Shown here in pieces: positions 20,901-34,313 of a stretch of DNA of 64,000 nucleotides. The notes under the pieces are model-generated. The model was not told the DNA's origin, searched no databases, and saw only the letters and a list, made by a program, of their open reading frames with translations. A program made the translations under genes and the position numbers. The stretch is from Saccharum officinarum (Eukaryota; Streptophyta; Magnoliopsida; Poales; Poaceae). Location: the NCBI GenBank assembly GCA_020631735.1, contig CM036168.1, positions 102,568,036 through 102,632,035 of the forward strand, given 5' to 3'. Each line of letters starts with the position of its first letter. The stretch's first letter is position 1.

Positions 20901-22713
20901 CTTAGGTTAAGTAGATTAGGTGAGTACTTCTCTACTAGAGAAGAGATTTGCACGTACTAGTAAAATAACTTGATAGAGTATTTTATTCTGAAATGCATTT
21001 CATTCCGAGCATGTTGCACCCATTTATGCATCCATTATATTGTGCATTCATGCAATAGGTGTACCGGAGGGGTGACACTCCTCGAATTCGAGCCTGTGAT
21101 TCCGGAGGAGGGGAGCTGAGCAGGAGGAGTAGCAGAGAATCCAGCAGGCGGGGAAGCTCCGTCAGAAGATCTACCCGAGTGTCCTGACCACCGGCCCTCA
21201 ACCTTTCTGAAAGGCAAGCCCCGGTGCATGCTGAACCCATCGTTTTATAAAATATCTTGAGTACTTTTAATTGTTTACTGCATTAAGTTGTAGGAGTTAT
21301 ATGAAAACACTTGTTGCATTATACCTGTCCTTGTCCAGATATCGTACTTAATCCTATATTAGGTTTAGGCACGTGTCAATGCTTAGCCCTGCTTAGTACG
21401 GTAGAAGTCGGGTGATTTCCGGTCATCCGCGAGATGTAGGAAGGAGTCACGAGTGGCTTTATGGCTATCGTGGATGAAACCATGCAAAATGAAATTGACC
21501 GGGCGGGAGTTCGATAGTACAGCCGCAAGACACTTCACGTCTTGGGTGTGGAGCTATGCCCGTCTGAGTCGTTTAAGGACCGATTCGCTGTACGTCCTTG
21601 AGTCATGTTGAACGCAGTCTAACACTTAGTTGGCCGGATAAGTCGTTCCGACCGCGAAGCCGAGTAATGTGGTTCAGGCCGGGAATCGAATGGTAGGTTG
21701 CTTCTTGGAGGAGAGAAAGGATGTGCTTGGGGACATTGGCGTGAGACCAAGGGGGGGTTAGAGTCCTATCACCTGGCAGAGTGTCGCCCTTGGGGTCGCG
21801 ACATCATTCGGACCCGCGATTCCTGAATCATATGAAAAGGTGGCCTGTGCGACCCTGGCAGGGGTCTGCAGCGGTGAGTGTTAGAAATACCCCTCCAGCT
21901 GGATAGGAATTCGATTCGAATCGCCGTCGCTCCCGGTTAGTGAGCACTTGACTTGAGCAGCGGCAACGTAGATCTCATTAAATGAACTGGTGGTTAAGGG
22001 AATGATACAATGTTGCCATAATGATATACCTGCTATGGATATAATAATCATGTTGTTTGATTATAATCAAGTGCATGTTTAGTACAGGTGCTAAGATAGA
22101 TGACAGGTAAATGCTAAAAATAACTGCTAGTACAGGTTATAAGAGTTTCAATTACTTATGCCTTTATGCAAAATGTTATGTCAGCTAGCCTCTTGTGTAA
22201 GCCTTGCATAATCCTTGGTGTCATCTTATTTCTGGTTTTCGACGGGTAAGTCTAGCTGAGTACATTCCAGTACTCAGGGTTTATTCCCTCCTGTTGCAGA
22301 TGACATGCTTTATCAGGGATTCTGCAAGACGTGTCTCCACCCTGCGGGTGACGATGACTAGATCACAGGGCGTGATCGTCTTTATGTACTTTCCTCATGC
22401 TTTTGCGGGTTGTCGATCATCCAGACTGGCAGTATTTAATTAACTAATGTGTGTGTTATGCTTCCGCTACTTTCAAACTTGGTTTGTAATATTTGCTACT
22501 CCGTGGTGTAAACTTATTTCAGGACTACTTGTGAAATGTATCGTATGATGTTGTATGTTGAATGATGCGATCCTGGTTGTAAGCAGTTTGGTTTGAAATC
22601 CTTCGTGATTTCGATTGACTACCGGGATTATATGGGCTCAAGTTTGAAAATTTGAGCGCTTCGGTGCTTGTTTTCGTACTTGTGCTCTTATAATTTGGTC
22701 GGTTCTGTTTACA
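17901..22713 (+). repeat. LTR-B of gypsy copy 1
   Basis: It starts TGTAACAC and ends CTGTTTACA. Compared with LTR-A and LTR-D it carries substitutions shared with LTR-C (for example AATACTTAAATGAAT near 19973 and the GAGCCTGTGATTCCGG variant near 21090), plus several single-base indels. It is followed by GTGGG and LINE sequence. Confidence 0.9.
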
Positions 22714-22998
22714 GTGGGGGATGTGGTTCATCTTCTGCTGCGCGCCACAGAAATTCTCAGTTCAGCAGAATCCAGTTGCATTGATCGAGCCTCGAAGGAG
22801 GAATGGGTCTCGCCAACCTCGGACAGTTTTTGTTTTGGGGAGTCGAAGAGCAGGAGGTCCAATCTTCCTCTCAAGAAACCATGGCGGTCGCTAGCTCTAG
22901 AGAAAAAGGGGAAGGTGCCTCCAGCGCTGCTGGCAGACAGTCTTGACCTAAAGGGAGAAGATGAGGCCATCCGGCTCCGCGCAAGCGGAAGTCGAAGG
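22714..22998 (+). pseudogene. Duplicate copy of LINE ORF1 segment, error-rich
   Basis: This begins with GTGGG and matches 39147-39418 over its whole length but with many one-base indels (for example extra T and G in homopolymers). It ends at the N gap at the point equivalent to 39418. It is either a real tandem duplication or, more likely, the low-quality end of a contig. Confidence 0.75.
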
Positions 22999-23098
22999 NN
23001 NNNNNNNNNNNNNNNNNNNNNNNNNNNNNNNNNNNNNNNNNNNNNNNNNNNNNNNNNNNNNNNNNNNNNNNNNNNNNNNNNNNNNNNNNNNNNNNNNN
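22999..23098. other. Assembly gap (100 N)
   Basis: This is exactly 100 unknown bases, the conventional filler for a gap of unknown size. LTR-C begins at the first known base after it. Confidence 0.99.
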
Positions 23099-26000
23099 TG
23101 TAACACTTCAAGTGTTTAGTCCTTAATTGCATTGCATTTGCATGGCATAAGCATAAGCATGCATCATTCATGTTTGTTATTTTATGTGATGCAACACATG
23201 TGATTTTTCTAGGGTTTGTTTGATTTATTTCATGAAGTATTGATAGTTGGTGTAACAAAAAGGTAAGGTAGCCAATCATGACCTACAACACCTTAGTTAT
23301 ACTTAGGGTAACATTTGGAACAAGGTTCATGTTGACCAAAATTACAAAATTGCCCTCCAAGAAAAGTTTGACCACCATTTGACCCTAGAAGGCCCTAGTT
23401 TGACCAATTAAAAAGTCTAATTTAGAGACCTTGCATGGAAGAGCACCCTTAAGCAAAGTTGTAGAGAATTTCATGAGGAACAAAAGTTCTAATATGGCCA
23501 TCTCATGAAAATGACCAGAACATGCTCAAAAATGGCCCACAAGTCAGTATTAGGCTGTTTGGACTTAGCAAAATTCTAAGTTCTGAAATTGGTTTTCAGT
23601 TTCACTGTACCTCACTTTAGAACTTGTAACTCACAAACTAGGCCAAACCAGCCTTGAGCCAATTGACAAAGTTGTTGTCCACACATAGCTCTACAACATT
23701 GTCAATATCACCATCACCTGGTTCTCAATGGTTTAGGAGATATGGTGTCTTGAAATAGGGTTTCAGTCGGTATGACTGAAACAAGTTTCAGTTTCCAAGT
23801 ACACCACTTTGGAGCTCTGTAGTTTCAAATCTAGGCCGAACCAGCCCAAACTCCAATTGACAAACTTGTAGTCCTCATGTAGCTCTACAAAATTGGTGTT
23901 ATCATCTTCTTCTAATTCGAACTGGTTTGGGAGAAAATCGGTGAAACTTGTCCTGTCAGTCGATGCCTTGAGCTCTGAAACGGCACGTTCAGACACGACG
24001 GCGCGGCCGACCGCGTCGTGGCGCTCGGGCAGAGCCCGTGGCCGCGTGGCGCGCGTGTTCTGCCGACGCCCCACGTCGCCTGCGAGCTCAGCGTGAAGAC
24101 CAGGGCGACCCGTTCCCCCTCCATTCCATCGCCCTCCTTCCCTCCTCTCATTTCCAAGCGGAGAAAACCGGGCCGCCATTGCCGCCCCTCTCCGGCGAGC
24201 TCGTGCCGCCGCTCACCACCGCATCGCAGTCCCCCAGACCTCGCCAATCTCTCCGCCTCACCACCCTCCATCTCTGACCCACCGAAGCCCGTGATTTGAC
24301 TCGAGGTGAGCCGCATTTCCTTCTCCCATCTCCGAGAGGTCGCCGGAGCCCGCCATGGGACCTCACCGTGGTCGGGGTGCTTCGGGTCTCTCTCCGTCCT
24401 CCCTTCCTAGCAAAATGGACCGCCTAGCTTCGGTGAAGCTCGCACCGAGCCTAGACCGCACCGTGCATCTTCACCGGCGACGGCGCGCCGCCACCGACAC
24501 CACCGGCCGCCGCTCGCGGTGACAAGCCCCTTCCACCCCATCCCCATCCGTTCCACGAGCACCAATCGACGCACCGGGTGACGGAGAACACGAGGCGGTG
24601 CCGATTGGCCGAGCGAGCCTTCTCCGGCGAGCTCGAGCTCGTCGGAGCTCGCGGGTCTCCGCCTCCCCTGTCCCTCTGTCCCTGACTGCGGGGCCCGCCT
24701 GTCAGTGCCAAGCGCGGCGGGACGCCGAGCAGGCCGCGCCGCGCGAGTCGTGGGCCGAGTTCTTCCGGGCCGGCCCAGTCATCCGAAATGAAATTCATTA
24801 TTATTTTGTCACTGATTTTTGTACAAGTTGGAAAAATGTAGATCTAGGGTTTTAATGATCCAAAAATCATGAGATAAATTTTATTAGGGTCCACATGATG
24901 TGTAGTATTTTAGAAAAATATAAATCTGGAATGTGATGTTTAATTTTAGGAGAATTTAATAGATCCTTTAATGTGTGTTTTGGAATGCATGCAAATTTGT
25001 TAAATTTATAACTTGAGCTGTAGTGTTCCATAAATCATAAAATTTGATGGGTAGGTTACTCTATGCTAGTCCTAGCTCTGGTAAAAATTTGGGCATCAGT
25101 GCTTAAGTACTTTTCAAGTTATAATGCTATCTTGTTATTTAGGAAATACTTAAATGAATTTTTGTAATTTTTCTACATGTGCAATGTTCTTATAAATTTT
25201 TGGAGAATGTCTTGGTATCTTAAAGTGTCTAAGAAAAATATGAAATCTGTTGTTTGACACTTTTCAATAGGGTTTCTTATTTATGCAAAAATCAGCCTTA
25301 TTAGCTTGTGAATTTTGTGTAGGGAGTTCCTGTGAATAAAACTTGTTCAAATTTTTACAGTGGTCTCTTTTTGGGTCAAAGAGTCCTCTGTAATTTTTGT
25401 AGAATTTTAGGAGCAGTTTACATATATGTTTAAAATTCCACTTAATTACTTAAGTAAATTAAGAAATGGGTTTAAATAAATGTTCTAGGTGGGCACACCT
25501 TACTTTCTGGTGTCTTTGTGATATTTGTGAACTTGTAGTAGCATTAGTTTGGTTTTAGAGAATGTTTGCCACATCAATAAATATTTAACCTTTGTAATTT
25601 AGGTTTTCTGGACAGCTAAGTAGTAATTCTAAATTTGGCTTTGATAAAATTGGTTGCTGGACAACCTGTAAATACCAAAGTTGGAGTAAACTTGATGAAC
25701 TAGCTTGTGTTAAAATTTGGAAGCATTTGGCTTAGTAGTTTGAGAGTTACTGTTGTTTAAAGTGGCAGTTCAAAATCTGCTACTCTCTGTTTGGAGAGGA
25801 CAGATTCTGGAACTTGTGAAGTTTGACATGGAAAACTTAGGAGTTTGGAGTTGAGGTCTGAAAATGAATTGTAGTACATTTCTTAGGCTTTCCAGATTGT
25901 CTTAGATCATATCTTTTGGAATTATAAATCTCCAGTTGTGATAAAAACAAGTAGCTGCTGTCCAGAATGCTTACTGTGGTGTTTTGCTGATTGTTATGGT

Positions 26001-27897
26001 GAGATATCCTAAGACATGCTACTTTTGTAATTGTTAGGTGTTAGGGCCTTAACTGAGGATGAGCAGCTTTATCTTAGGTTAAGTAGATTAGGTGAGTACT
26101 TCTCTACTAGAGAAGAGATTTGCACGTACTAGTAAAATAACTTGAATAGAGTATTTTATTCTGAAATGCATTTCATTCCGAGCATGTTGCACCCATTTAT
26201 GCATCCATTATATTTATTGTGCATTCATGCAATAGGTGCACCGGAGGGGGTGACACTCCTCGAATTCGAGCCTGTGATTCCGGAGGAGGTGCTGAGCAAC
26301 CGGAGGAGAGCAGAAGAACCCAACGTCGGGGAAGCGCCGTCAGAAGATCTACCCGAGTGTCCGGACCACCGGCCCGCAACCTTTCTGAAAGGCAAGCCCC
26401 GGTGCATGCTGAACCCATCGTTTTATAAATATATCTTGAGTACTTTTAATTGTTTACTGCATTAAGTTGTAGGAGTTATATGAAAACACTTGTTGCATTA
26501 TACCTGTCCTTGTCCAGATATCGTACTTAATCCTATATTAGGTTTAGGCACGTGTCAATGCTTAGCCCTGCTTAGTACGGTAGAAGTCGGGTGATTTCCG
26601 GTCATCCGCGAGATGTAGGAAGGAGTCACGAGTGGCTTTATGGCTATCGTGGATGGAACCATGCTTTAAAATGAAATTGAGACCGGGCGGGAGTTCGATA
26701 GTACAGCCGCAAGACACTTCACGTCTTGGGTGTGGAGCTATGCCCGTCTGAGTCGTTTAAGGACCGATTCGCTGTACGTCCTTGAGTCATGTTGAACGCA
26801 GTCTAACACTTAGTTGGCCGGATAAGTCGTTCCGACCGCGAAGCCGAGTAATGTGGTTCAGGCCGGGAATCGAATGGTAGGTTGCTTCTTGGAGGAGAGA
26901 AAGGATGTGCTTGGGGACATTGGCGTGAGACCAAGGGGGGGTTAGAGTCCCTATCACCTGGCAGAGTGTCGCCCTTGGGGTCGCGACATCATTCGGACCC
27001 GCGATTCCTGAATCATATGACAAGGTGGCCTGTGCGACCCTGGCAGGGGTCTGCACGGTGAGTGTTAGAAATACCCCTCCAGCTGGATAGGAATTCGATT
27101 CGAATCGCCGTCGCTCCCGGTTAGTGAGCACTTGACTTGAGCAGCGGCAACGTAGATCTCATTAAATGAACTGGTGGTTAAGGGAATGATACAATGTTGC
27201 CATAATGATATACCTGCTATGGATATAATAATCATGTTGTTTGATTATAATCAAGTGCATGTTTAGTACAGGTGCTAAGATAGATGACAGGTAAATGCTA
27301 AAAATAACTGCTAGTACAGGTTATAAGAGTTTCAATTACTTATGCCTTTATGCAAAATGTTATGTCAGCTAGCCTCTTGTGTAAGCCTTGCATAATCCTT
27401 GGTGTCATCTTATTTCTGGTTTTCGACGGGTAAGTCTAGCTGAGTACATTCCAGTACTCAGGGTTTATTCCCTCCTGTTGCAGATGACATGCTTTATCAG
27501 GGATTCTGCAAGACGTGTCTCCACCCTGCGGGTGACGATGACTAGATCACAAGGGCGTGATCGTCTTTATGTACTTTCCTCATGCTTTTGCGGGTTGTCG
27601 ATCATCCAGACTGGCAGTATTTATTTAACTAATGTGTGTGTTATGCTTCCGCTACTTTCAAACTTGGTTTGTAATATTTGCTACTCCGTGGTGTAAACTT
27701 ATTTCGGGACTACTTGTGAAATGTATCGTATGATGTTGTATGTTGAATGATGCGATCCTGGTTGTAAGCAGTTTGGTTTGAAATCCTTCGTGATTTCGAT
27801 TGACTACCGGGATTATATGGGCTCAAGTTTGAAAATTTGAGCGCTTCGGTGCTTGTTTTCGTACTTGTGCTCTTATAATTTGGTCGGTTCTGTTACA
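23099..27897 (+). repeat. LTR-C of gypsy copy 2, error-rich 5' half
   Basis: It starts TGTAACAC directly after the N gap and ends CTGTTACA. The first 1.7 kb shows many single-base losses in G/C runs relative to the other three LTRs, as expected at a poorly supported contig end. Its substitutions group it with LTR-B. Confidence 0.9.
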
Positions 27898-28671
27898 GCT
27901 GGTACCGGAGCATAATTCAACATTAAACACATCTTACGGGTAATTAAAAACAAAAGTATTTGTTTGCGAAAAGGGTTAAACTCTAAAAATTATTTTATAG
28001 GTATGCCAGTGATCACATCCCTTAGCCCAAATAAGGACTCTTAGGTGGCTTATTATAAAGACTAACTTGGGGCCTTGTTTGTTTTTATTTCGTCGTCCAT
28101 ACGGCGTGATATTGTATGGATGCCATCCACTTGGGTGGTAATGTATGGATCAATTACCTCGACGCTCTGGTAAGTGTGAGTTGTGAGAGCATGATCGTCC
28201 AACCGGCGGTCTAGGGGAGAGTAGTTGTGGTGACTTACATCTTTACATGTTTAAACCATGTAACTATGTAAAAGCACTTAATTGTGGGAACCTTTATATC
28301 GGGTAGCTTGATACTGAAGTATATACATTTTGGGATGTATATATGGAAAGTATTTAAATTACTGCTTTCTTGTGTGCTTATATTGGGAATTGTTGGGCTG
28401 CAATGAAGTTTTCTGCAGGTACACTAACAGCGTAACGAGTAGACCGATAGTTTCGCTTATATGAGAGAACGTATGTATGCCACCGCCTAGCGTTAGAACT
28501 CTAGGTTTCTACTAAGGTGAGAGGACGTACGAAACGTGCATGCATCATGTTTAATTATATCATACATATCATTTACTCCCTCCTTAAAAATTTCTGTACT
28601 CCCGACTAAAGTAAATTTCGTATCCCCTAAATGATCCTCACTTTAAGTCGTATCTTATCTTGTTGCTACAG
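27898..28671 (+). promoter_or_regulatory. Primer-binding site and leader, gypsy copy 2
   Basis: TGGTACCGGAGC lies at 27900-27911, as in copy 1. The non-coding leader ends in GTTGCTACAG, a splice-acceptor-like sequence before ATG 28672. Confidence 0.75.
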
Positions 28672-29256
28672 ATGGCACGTACCAAGAGGACCGCTCGTAA
28701 GTCCACTGGGGGCAGGGCACCGCGTCACCAGCTCGCTCCACGTGAGCCACGCCCTGAGCCTACTGAGGTGGAAAGGCTGAGGGCAGAGCTGGCAGAGGTG
28801 ACTGCTGCTAGGGATGCAGCACGGCAACAACTGGAACAAGTGATTCATGATCGTGATCAAGAAACGCTTGCAGTCCAGAGGTTGACAGTGGCAAACCGCA
28901 ACTGTCAACGCATGTTGGTCCGTGTGATGGAACAGAGGGATGAAGCCTGGCACGAGGAGAACGTTCTGAGAGCTCGCCAGTTTGAGCTCGAGCAACAGTT
29001 GGAGAACGCTGAAGAATACAATGATAATCTTCATGAAGAAGTGCATCGCCTGAACAACGAGCTTAATCCCCTGCTGCCTCGAAACAACAACGTCGATGAG
29101 GACATGGGTTCGGGAATCTTCATGGCTGAGGATGATGATGAAGTGGAGGTTGATGGACCACAGGATGCCCCACCTGCAGAAGCACCAGAGGAAGAGCCTG
29201 TCAGTGATGAGGACGGCGGGGAGATCCTTGACACTGACTCGGAGGATGATGCTTAG
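28672..29256 (+). CDS. Histone H3-tail-like coiled-coil protein of gypsy element (copy 2)
   Basis: This is an intact 194-codon ORF, the counterpart of 12258-12842. The H3-like N-terminus and the whole coiled coil are identical in protein. By my reading there are six nucleotide differences, all in the last third: four silent, plus Glu to Asp and Gly to Glu in the acidic tail. That it stays open, while gag-pol in the same copy has three frameshifts, makes it the best-preserved gene of this element. The start was chosen as in copy 1 (acceptor-like ACAG before ATG 28672). Confidence 0.85.
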   Translation: MARTKRTARKSTGGRAPRHQLAPREPRPEPTEVERLRAELAEVTAARDAARQQLEQVIHDRDQETLAVQRLTVANRNCQRMLVRVMEQRDEAWHEENVLRARQFELEQQLENAEEYNDNLHEEVHRLNNELNPLLPRNNNVDEDMGSGIFMAEDDDEVEVDGPQDAPPAEAPEEEPVSDEDGGEILDTDSEDDA

Positions 29257-29909
29257 AGTAGTCATCACGTGCCTATAATGTTAGGATCGTCTTTTGTGCC
29301 CTCCCTGTGAAGGAGTGAGGCCTTGTAATAACTTGACTTGGGATGTAAGGTTGAACCGTATGTTTCCTGAATGTAGTTTGAACCTGTTAATTTCGATCAC
29401 AACTTGATGTCTTATTATGTTGCGTTCGATGATGGTGTCACGATTAGCACCCTTCGGTGCCGCGACGAAACCGAGGGCCTCCTATGGCGCGCGACATAAG
29501 GCTGTGCTGCTTGGCACGCGCAGGTATCGAGGTGGCTAGTCATGATCCACCATGGAACTCTTCATTGAGAAGTCTCTTTGTGGTCAGTTTGAAGTAGCCT
29601 TTCACAGTCAACTAAAAATCTTGAGATCGAATCCAAGTACCGTGCAAAAGGTCAAAAATCACGTAGATAGCAACGTAAACGTTCGGTAACTACTGTGCTC
29701 CTGTGAGTGAGCCTTTATCAAAGACATCTTGTTGGATTACCAAGTATGATTCGTCAAATGATGCGCTTGAATGGATTGTGCGGTTGTGGTGAATTATTGT
29801 GCCTTAATTATTATGAGAAGTCTATTTCATGAAGTCAGTTGACATATTTACAATAATTCATCTACAAGTTTCCCACATCGTCAGTGCTCATTGGCTATGC
29901 ATTTTGCAG
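29257..29909 (+). other. Spacer between H3-like ORF and gag, copy 2
   Basis: This is non-coding and ends in GCATTTTGCAG directly before the gag ATG. Bases 29609-29745 differ strongly from copy 1. Confidence 0.6.
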
Positions 29910-32900
29910 ATGTCGTACAATCTTCGTCGGGGTCGTGGCAATGAGGAGGAGGAACAGCCACCCCCTCCGCCACCACCTACTCCGGCCGAGTTGATGCAGA
30001 CAGTGGTCGAAGGGCAGCGCATGTTGGCAGATGCTATGCGCCAGCTGGCTAACCGGGAAGCTCGTCCTGGCCGCCAGGGCCCAGAACCAAATCAATACAG
30101 TGATTTCAAGGACTTTCTGGATACTAAGCCCCCGCTCTTCAAGGAAGCGGAAGAACCACTGCAAGCTGATGAGTGGTTGAATACTATTGAACAAAAGTTT
30201 CGTCTGCTTCGCCTGACTGATGAGTTAAAGACTGAATATGCTTCTCACCAGTTGCATGGTCCAGCGGGTATTTGGTGGAGCCACTATCGTTCCACACTGC
30301 CTGCCAATGTCCCGATTGCTTGGGATCAGTTTAAGGCGGCATTCCGTGGAAATTATATTCCTCCAGGTCTTATGGCAATCAAGCACACAGAGTTTATGAG
30401 GCTGTCGCAAGGAAACAAAAGCCTGACTGAATACTTGCAGTCCTTCAACAACCTGGCAAGGTATGCCACAGAGTTTGTGGATACCGATGCCAAAAAGATT
30501 GCTAGCTTCAAAAGGGGCCTCGGCCCAAAACTGATGAAAACAATGGGCACTAGCAAATGTACTACTTTCAATGATTTCATCAGCGATGCTTTGACTCAGG
30601 AGAACAACAATGCTATCTATTCTGCCTCTAAGAGCCGCAAAAGGGCCATTGAGGCGAGTGCTTCACAGTCTCGAGCTCCAGCTGCCCCGAGGGCTCCTCC
30701 TCGCCCTCCTGCCACAAATGCTAAGTTCCGTCCTCCACAAAAGAAGGTGCCAATGAAAACTGGGTTTCGTAAGGCATATACAGTGGCTCTGCCAAAGAGT
30801 AATGCGGGCCAAGGCAGCTCCAGTGTTCCTCCTAGCAACATGCCTTGCTGGAACTGTAACAAGCCAGGCCATTGGTCCAGGAACTGTCCGTACCCTAAGA
30901 AAAATGTCAACCAAGGTAGTCGTCAGGGACACGCCCATTATAACAGCATTGAGGAAATTCCATCTGGTGAGGTGGTCACCGCTGGTAAGTTTCTAGTTGA
31001 CCAACACCCCGCAGTGGTACTTTTTGATTCAGGTGCTTCGCATTCCTTTATCAGTCCTAAGTTTGCATCTAAATTTGCACACAAGTTGCATACTGTTGAA
31101 GGTGTGGGTTATTGTATTAGTGCTGCAAGTGGGAATATTTCCACAAACAAAGTAGTGGGGAACCTTAAGTTTGAGATAGAAGGGCGAAGTTATTCGCTTG
31201 CCCTATTGGTTTTACCTGGTTTAGACATAGATGTTATCTTGGGCATGAATTGGATGAGTCAGAATGGGGTACTCATTGACACATCCGCTCGGGTAGTTAT
31301 GCTCAGAGATCCTACAGATCAAAAGGGTTTTCTAGTACAACTTCCCAGAAAGGTTGAATTGTCGGGGGAAATTCATGCTGTGCAAGCAAAGGCGTTGGCC
31401 GAAATTCCAGTAGTAAATGAGTTTCCGGACGTTTTTCCCGATGATTTGCCGGGACTCCCTCCGGATCGGGATGTGGAGTTTAAAATTGAGTTGTTGCCTG
31501 GCACGGCTCCCATCTCTAGGAGACCCTATAGGATGCCTCCAAATGAACTCGCTGAACTTAAGGTGCAATTGAATGAACTTTTGAAGAAGGGGTTGATTCG
31601 TCCTAGTTCATCGCCGTGGGGATGCCCTGCTATCTTTGTAAAGAAGAAGGATCAGTCGTTGCGGATGTGCGTAGATTATAGACCTCTCAATGCAGTCACT
31701 GTCAAAAATAAGTACCCTCTACCGCGCATCGACATCTTGTTCGATCAGTTGTCTAAAGCTAAAGTTTTCTCCAAGATCGATCTAAGATCTGGCTACCATC
31801 AAATTAAAATCCGACCGGAAGATGTTCCAAAGACAGCCTTTTCTACCAGATACGGTCTTTATGAGTATCTTGTTATGTCTTTCGGCTTGACAAATGCCCC
31901 CGCACACTTCATGTACTTGATGAATTCGGTGTTTATGCCTGAATTGGACAAGTTTGTGGTGGTATTTATTGATGACATCCTGGTATATTCTGTGAATGAA
32001 GAAGATCACGCTGAACATCTGCGTATAGTCCTCACAAGACTGCGTGAACATCAACTATATGCAAAGTTCAGTAAGTGCGAATTCTGGCTTCGAGAAGTAC
32101 CTTTCCTTGGGCATGTGTTGTCCGATGGAGGAATTATGGTGGACCCCGCCAAGGTACAAGAAGTACTAAACTGGAAGGCTCCTATCTCGGTTCACGAGGT
32201 CCGGAGTTTTCTTGGTTTGGCTGGCTATTATCGTCGCTTCATCCCGGATTTCTCTAAAATAGCCAAGCCAATGACTCGGTTGCTGCAAAAAGACACCAGG
32301 TTTGTCTGGACTCCTGAGTGTGATGCGGCTTTTCACCAACTGCGAACCCTCCTAACCTCAGCTCCGGTTTTGGCACAACCGGATATCGAGAAACCATTTG
32401 ATGTTTATTGTGATGCCTCAGGCATAGGTTTGGGAGGTGTGTTGATGCAGGAAGGCCGAGTAATTGCATATACTTCTCGACAACTTCGGAAACATGAGGT
32501 GAATTATCCAACGCATGACTTAGAACTAGCTGCAGTTGTTCATGCTTTGAAAGCCTGGCGACATTATCTGCTGGGAAATGTCTGCAATATCTACACCGAT
32601 CATAAAAGCCTCAAATACATCTTCACTCAACCCGAGCTGAATATGCGTCAAAGAAGATGGCTCGAGTTGATTAAAGATTATAACCTTCAAGTGCACTATC
32701 ATCCAGGAAAGGCAAATGTAGTTGCGGATGCTTTAAGCCGTAAGTCTCATTGCCATTCCTTAGCTGAAACTGATTTTCACCGATCTCGCCTTCTACATCC
32801 AGCAGTCTTATACAACATCACTGTCAGTTGTACTCTCAAAAGCAGAATTATTGAGCTCCAAAAGACTGACACTGGTATATTCCACATCAAGCGTAAGATG

Positions 32901-34313
32901 AAAGAGCAAGAAACTACACAGTTTAGGATGGATGAAGAGGGTGTACTATGGTTCAAGGATAGGTTAGTTGTGCCTAAGGACCGAGAGCTTCGAAATGATA
33001 TTATGTCTGAAGCACACTCCTCTAAGTTGTCCATCCATCCTGGCAGCAATAAAATGTATTATGATTTGAAGCCACTTTATTGGTGGACCAAGATGCGGAA
33101 AGAGATAGCTGCATATGTTGCTAGATGTGACACCTGTTGCAGAGTTAAAGCTGTGCACATGAAAGCTGGGCTACTTCAGCCACTTTCCATTCCAGGCTGG
33201 AAATGGGAAGAGATAAGTATGGATTTCATTGTCGGACTTCCTCCTACTGTCAAAAATCATAACTCTATTTGGGTAATTGTTGATCGTTTGACCAAATCAG
33301 CTCACTTCATCCCAGTGAGAGTGGACTATCGTCCCACTGACTATGCTGAGTTGTACTTCAATCAGATAGTCCGGCTTCATGGGATACCTCGTACTATCGT
33401 TTCTGATCGTGGTCCCCAGTTCACTGCTCGCTTTTGGAGCATTTGCATCACCTTCTGGGAACCAAGTTAGTGAGAAGCTCTGCTTATCACCCCAGACATC
33501 GGGACAGACAGAACGAGTTAACCAAATCTTGGAAGATCTGTTGCGAGCATGCGTCATTTCATCCAAGGGTTCTTGGGAAAAATGGTTACCTTTAGCCGAA
33601 TTCTCGTACAATAACAGTTATCAAGAGAGTATTAAGATGGCCCCATTCGAAGCCTTGTACGGTCGAAAGTGTCGAACTCCGCTAAACTGGGTAGAAGCTG
33701 GGAAAGAAGGTATTATGGCATTGATTTTGTCCAGGAAGCCGAGGAACAAGTCCGTACCATCCAGAAACACATGGCTGCAGCACAAGCGAGACAGAAAAGC
33801 TATGCGGATCGTCGTAGAAAGCCACTCGAATTTGAAGTTGGAGACTTCGTTTATTTGAAAGTTTCTCCAATGAAGAGTGTCCAACGTTTTCGTGTTAAGC
33901 GGAAACTTGCACCAAGATATGTGGGTCCTTTCCAGATCATAGGCAAGAGTGGAGCTGTTGCGTACAAAATCCAGTTGCCTCCTGAGATGAGAGCCATATT
34001 CAACGTTTTCCATGTATCTCAGCTTAAAAAGTGTCTTCGAGTTCCTGAGGAACAAGTTCCTTTAGGTGATATCAGGCTGGAATCCGACCTAACCTATGAA
34101 GAAAAGCCAGTCCGAGTGATCGATACTCAGGAACGAGTAACTAGAAGTAAAGTGGTTAAGTGGTACAAAGTGATGTGGAGTAATCAGGGAAGTGAGAGTG
34201 ATGCTACGTGGGAACGGGAGGATTATTTGCGGGATGGTTATAAAGAATTCTATGAAAAATGGTACGCTTTCCAAATCTCGGGACGAGATTTTTATAAGGG
34301 GGGAGGGCTGTAA
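29910..34313 (+). pseudogene. gag-pol polyprotein with chromodomain, three frameshifts (copy 2)
   Basis: The domain order is the same as in copy 1 from ATG 29910. The knuckle here has the usual Gly ([15 protein letters not shown]). Protease ([10 protein letters not shown]), RT (FIDD) and RNase H (YCDASG) are intact. Single-base losses occur at about 33434-33437 and 33489-33494 in the integrase core, and at about 33697-33706 just after it. The frame returns to the original one and ends at TAA 34311-34313 inside LTR-D. The second break is shared with copy 1; the other two are in G runs and private to this copy. The chromodomain-like module lies at about 34104-34250. Confidence 0.9.
34295..34308 (+). 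promoter_or_regulatory. Polypurine tract, gypsy copy 2
   Basis: A purine run (AAGGGGGGAGGGC) lies directly before LTR-D, as in copy 1. Confidence 0.8.

Larger units (their letters stand above)
6645..22713 (+). mobile_element. Ty3/gypsy chromovirus copy 1 (Tekay/Del-like)
   Basis: This is a complete LTR retrotransposon of about 16.1 kb. It has LTR-A 6645-11481, a primer-binding site at 11484, an H3-tail-like ORF 12258-12842, gag-pol from 13500 to 17905, a purine tract at 17889-17900, and LTR-B 17901-22713. The order protease, RT, RNase H, integrase and chromodomain, together with very long LTRs, fits the Tekay (Del) lineage of plant chromoviruses. LTR-A resembles LTR-D of the other copy more than its own LTR-B. 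Confidence 0.9.
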
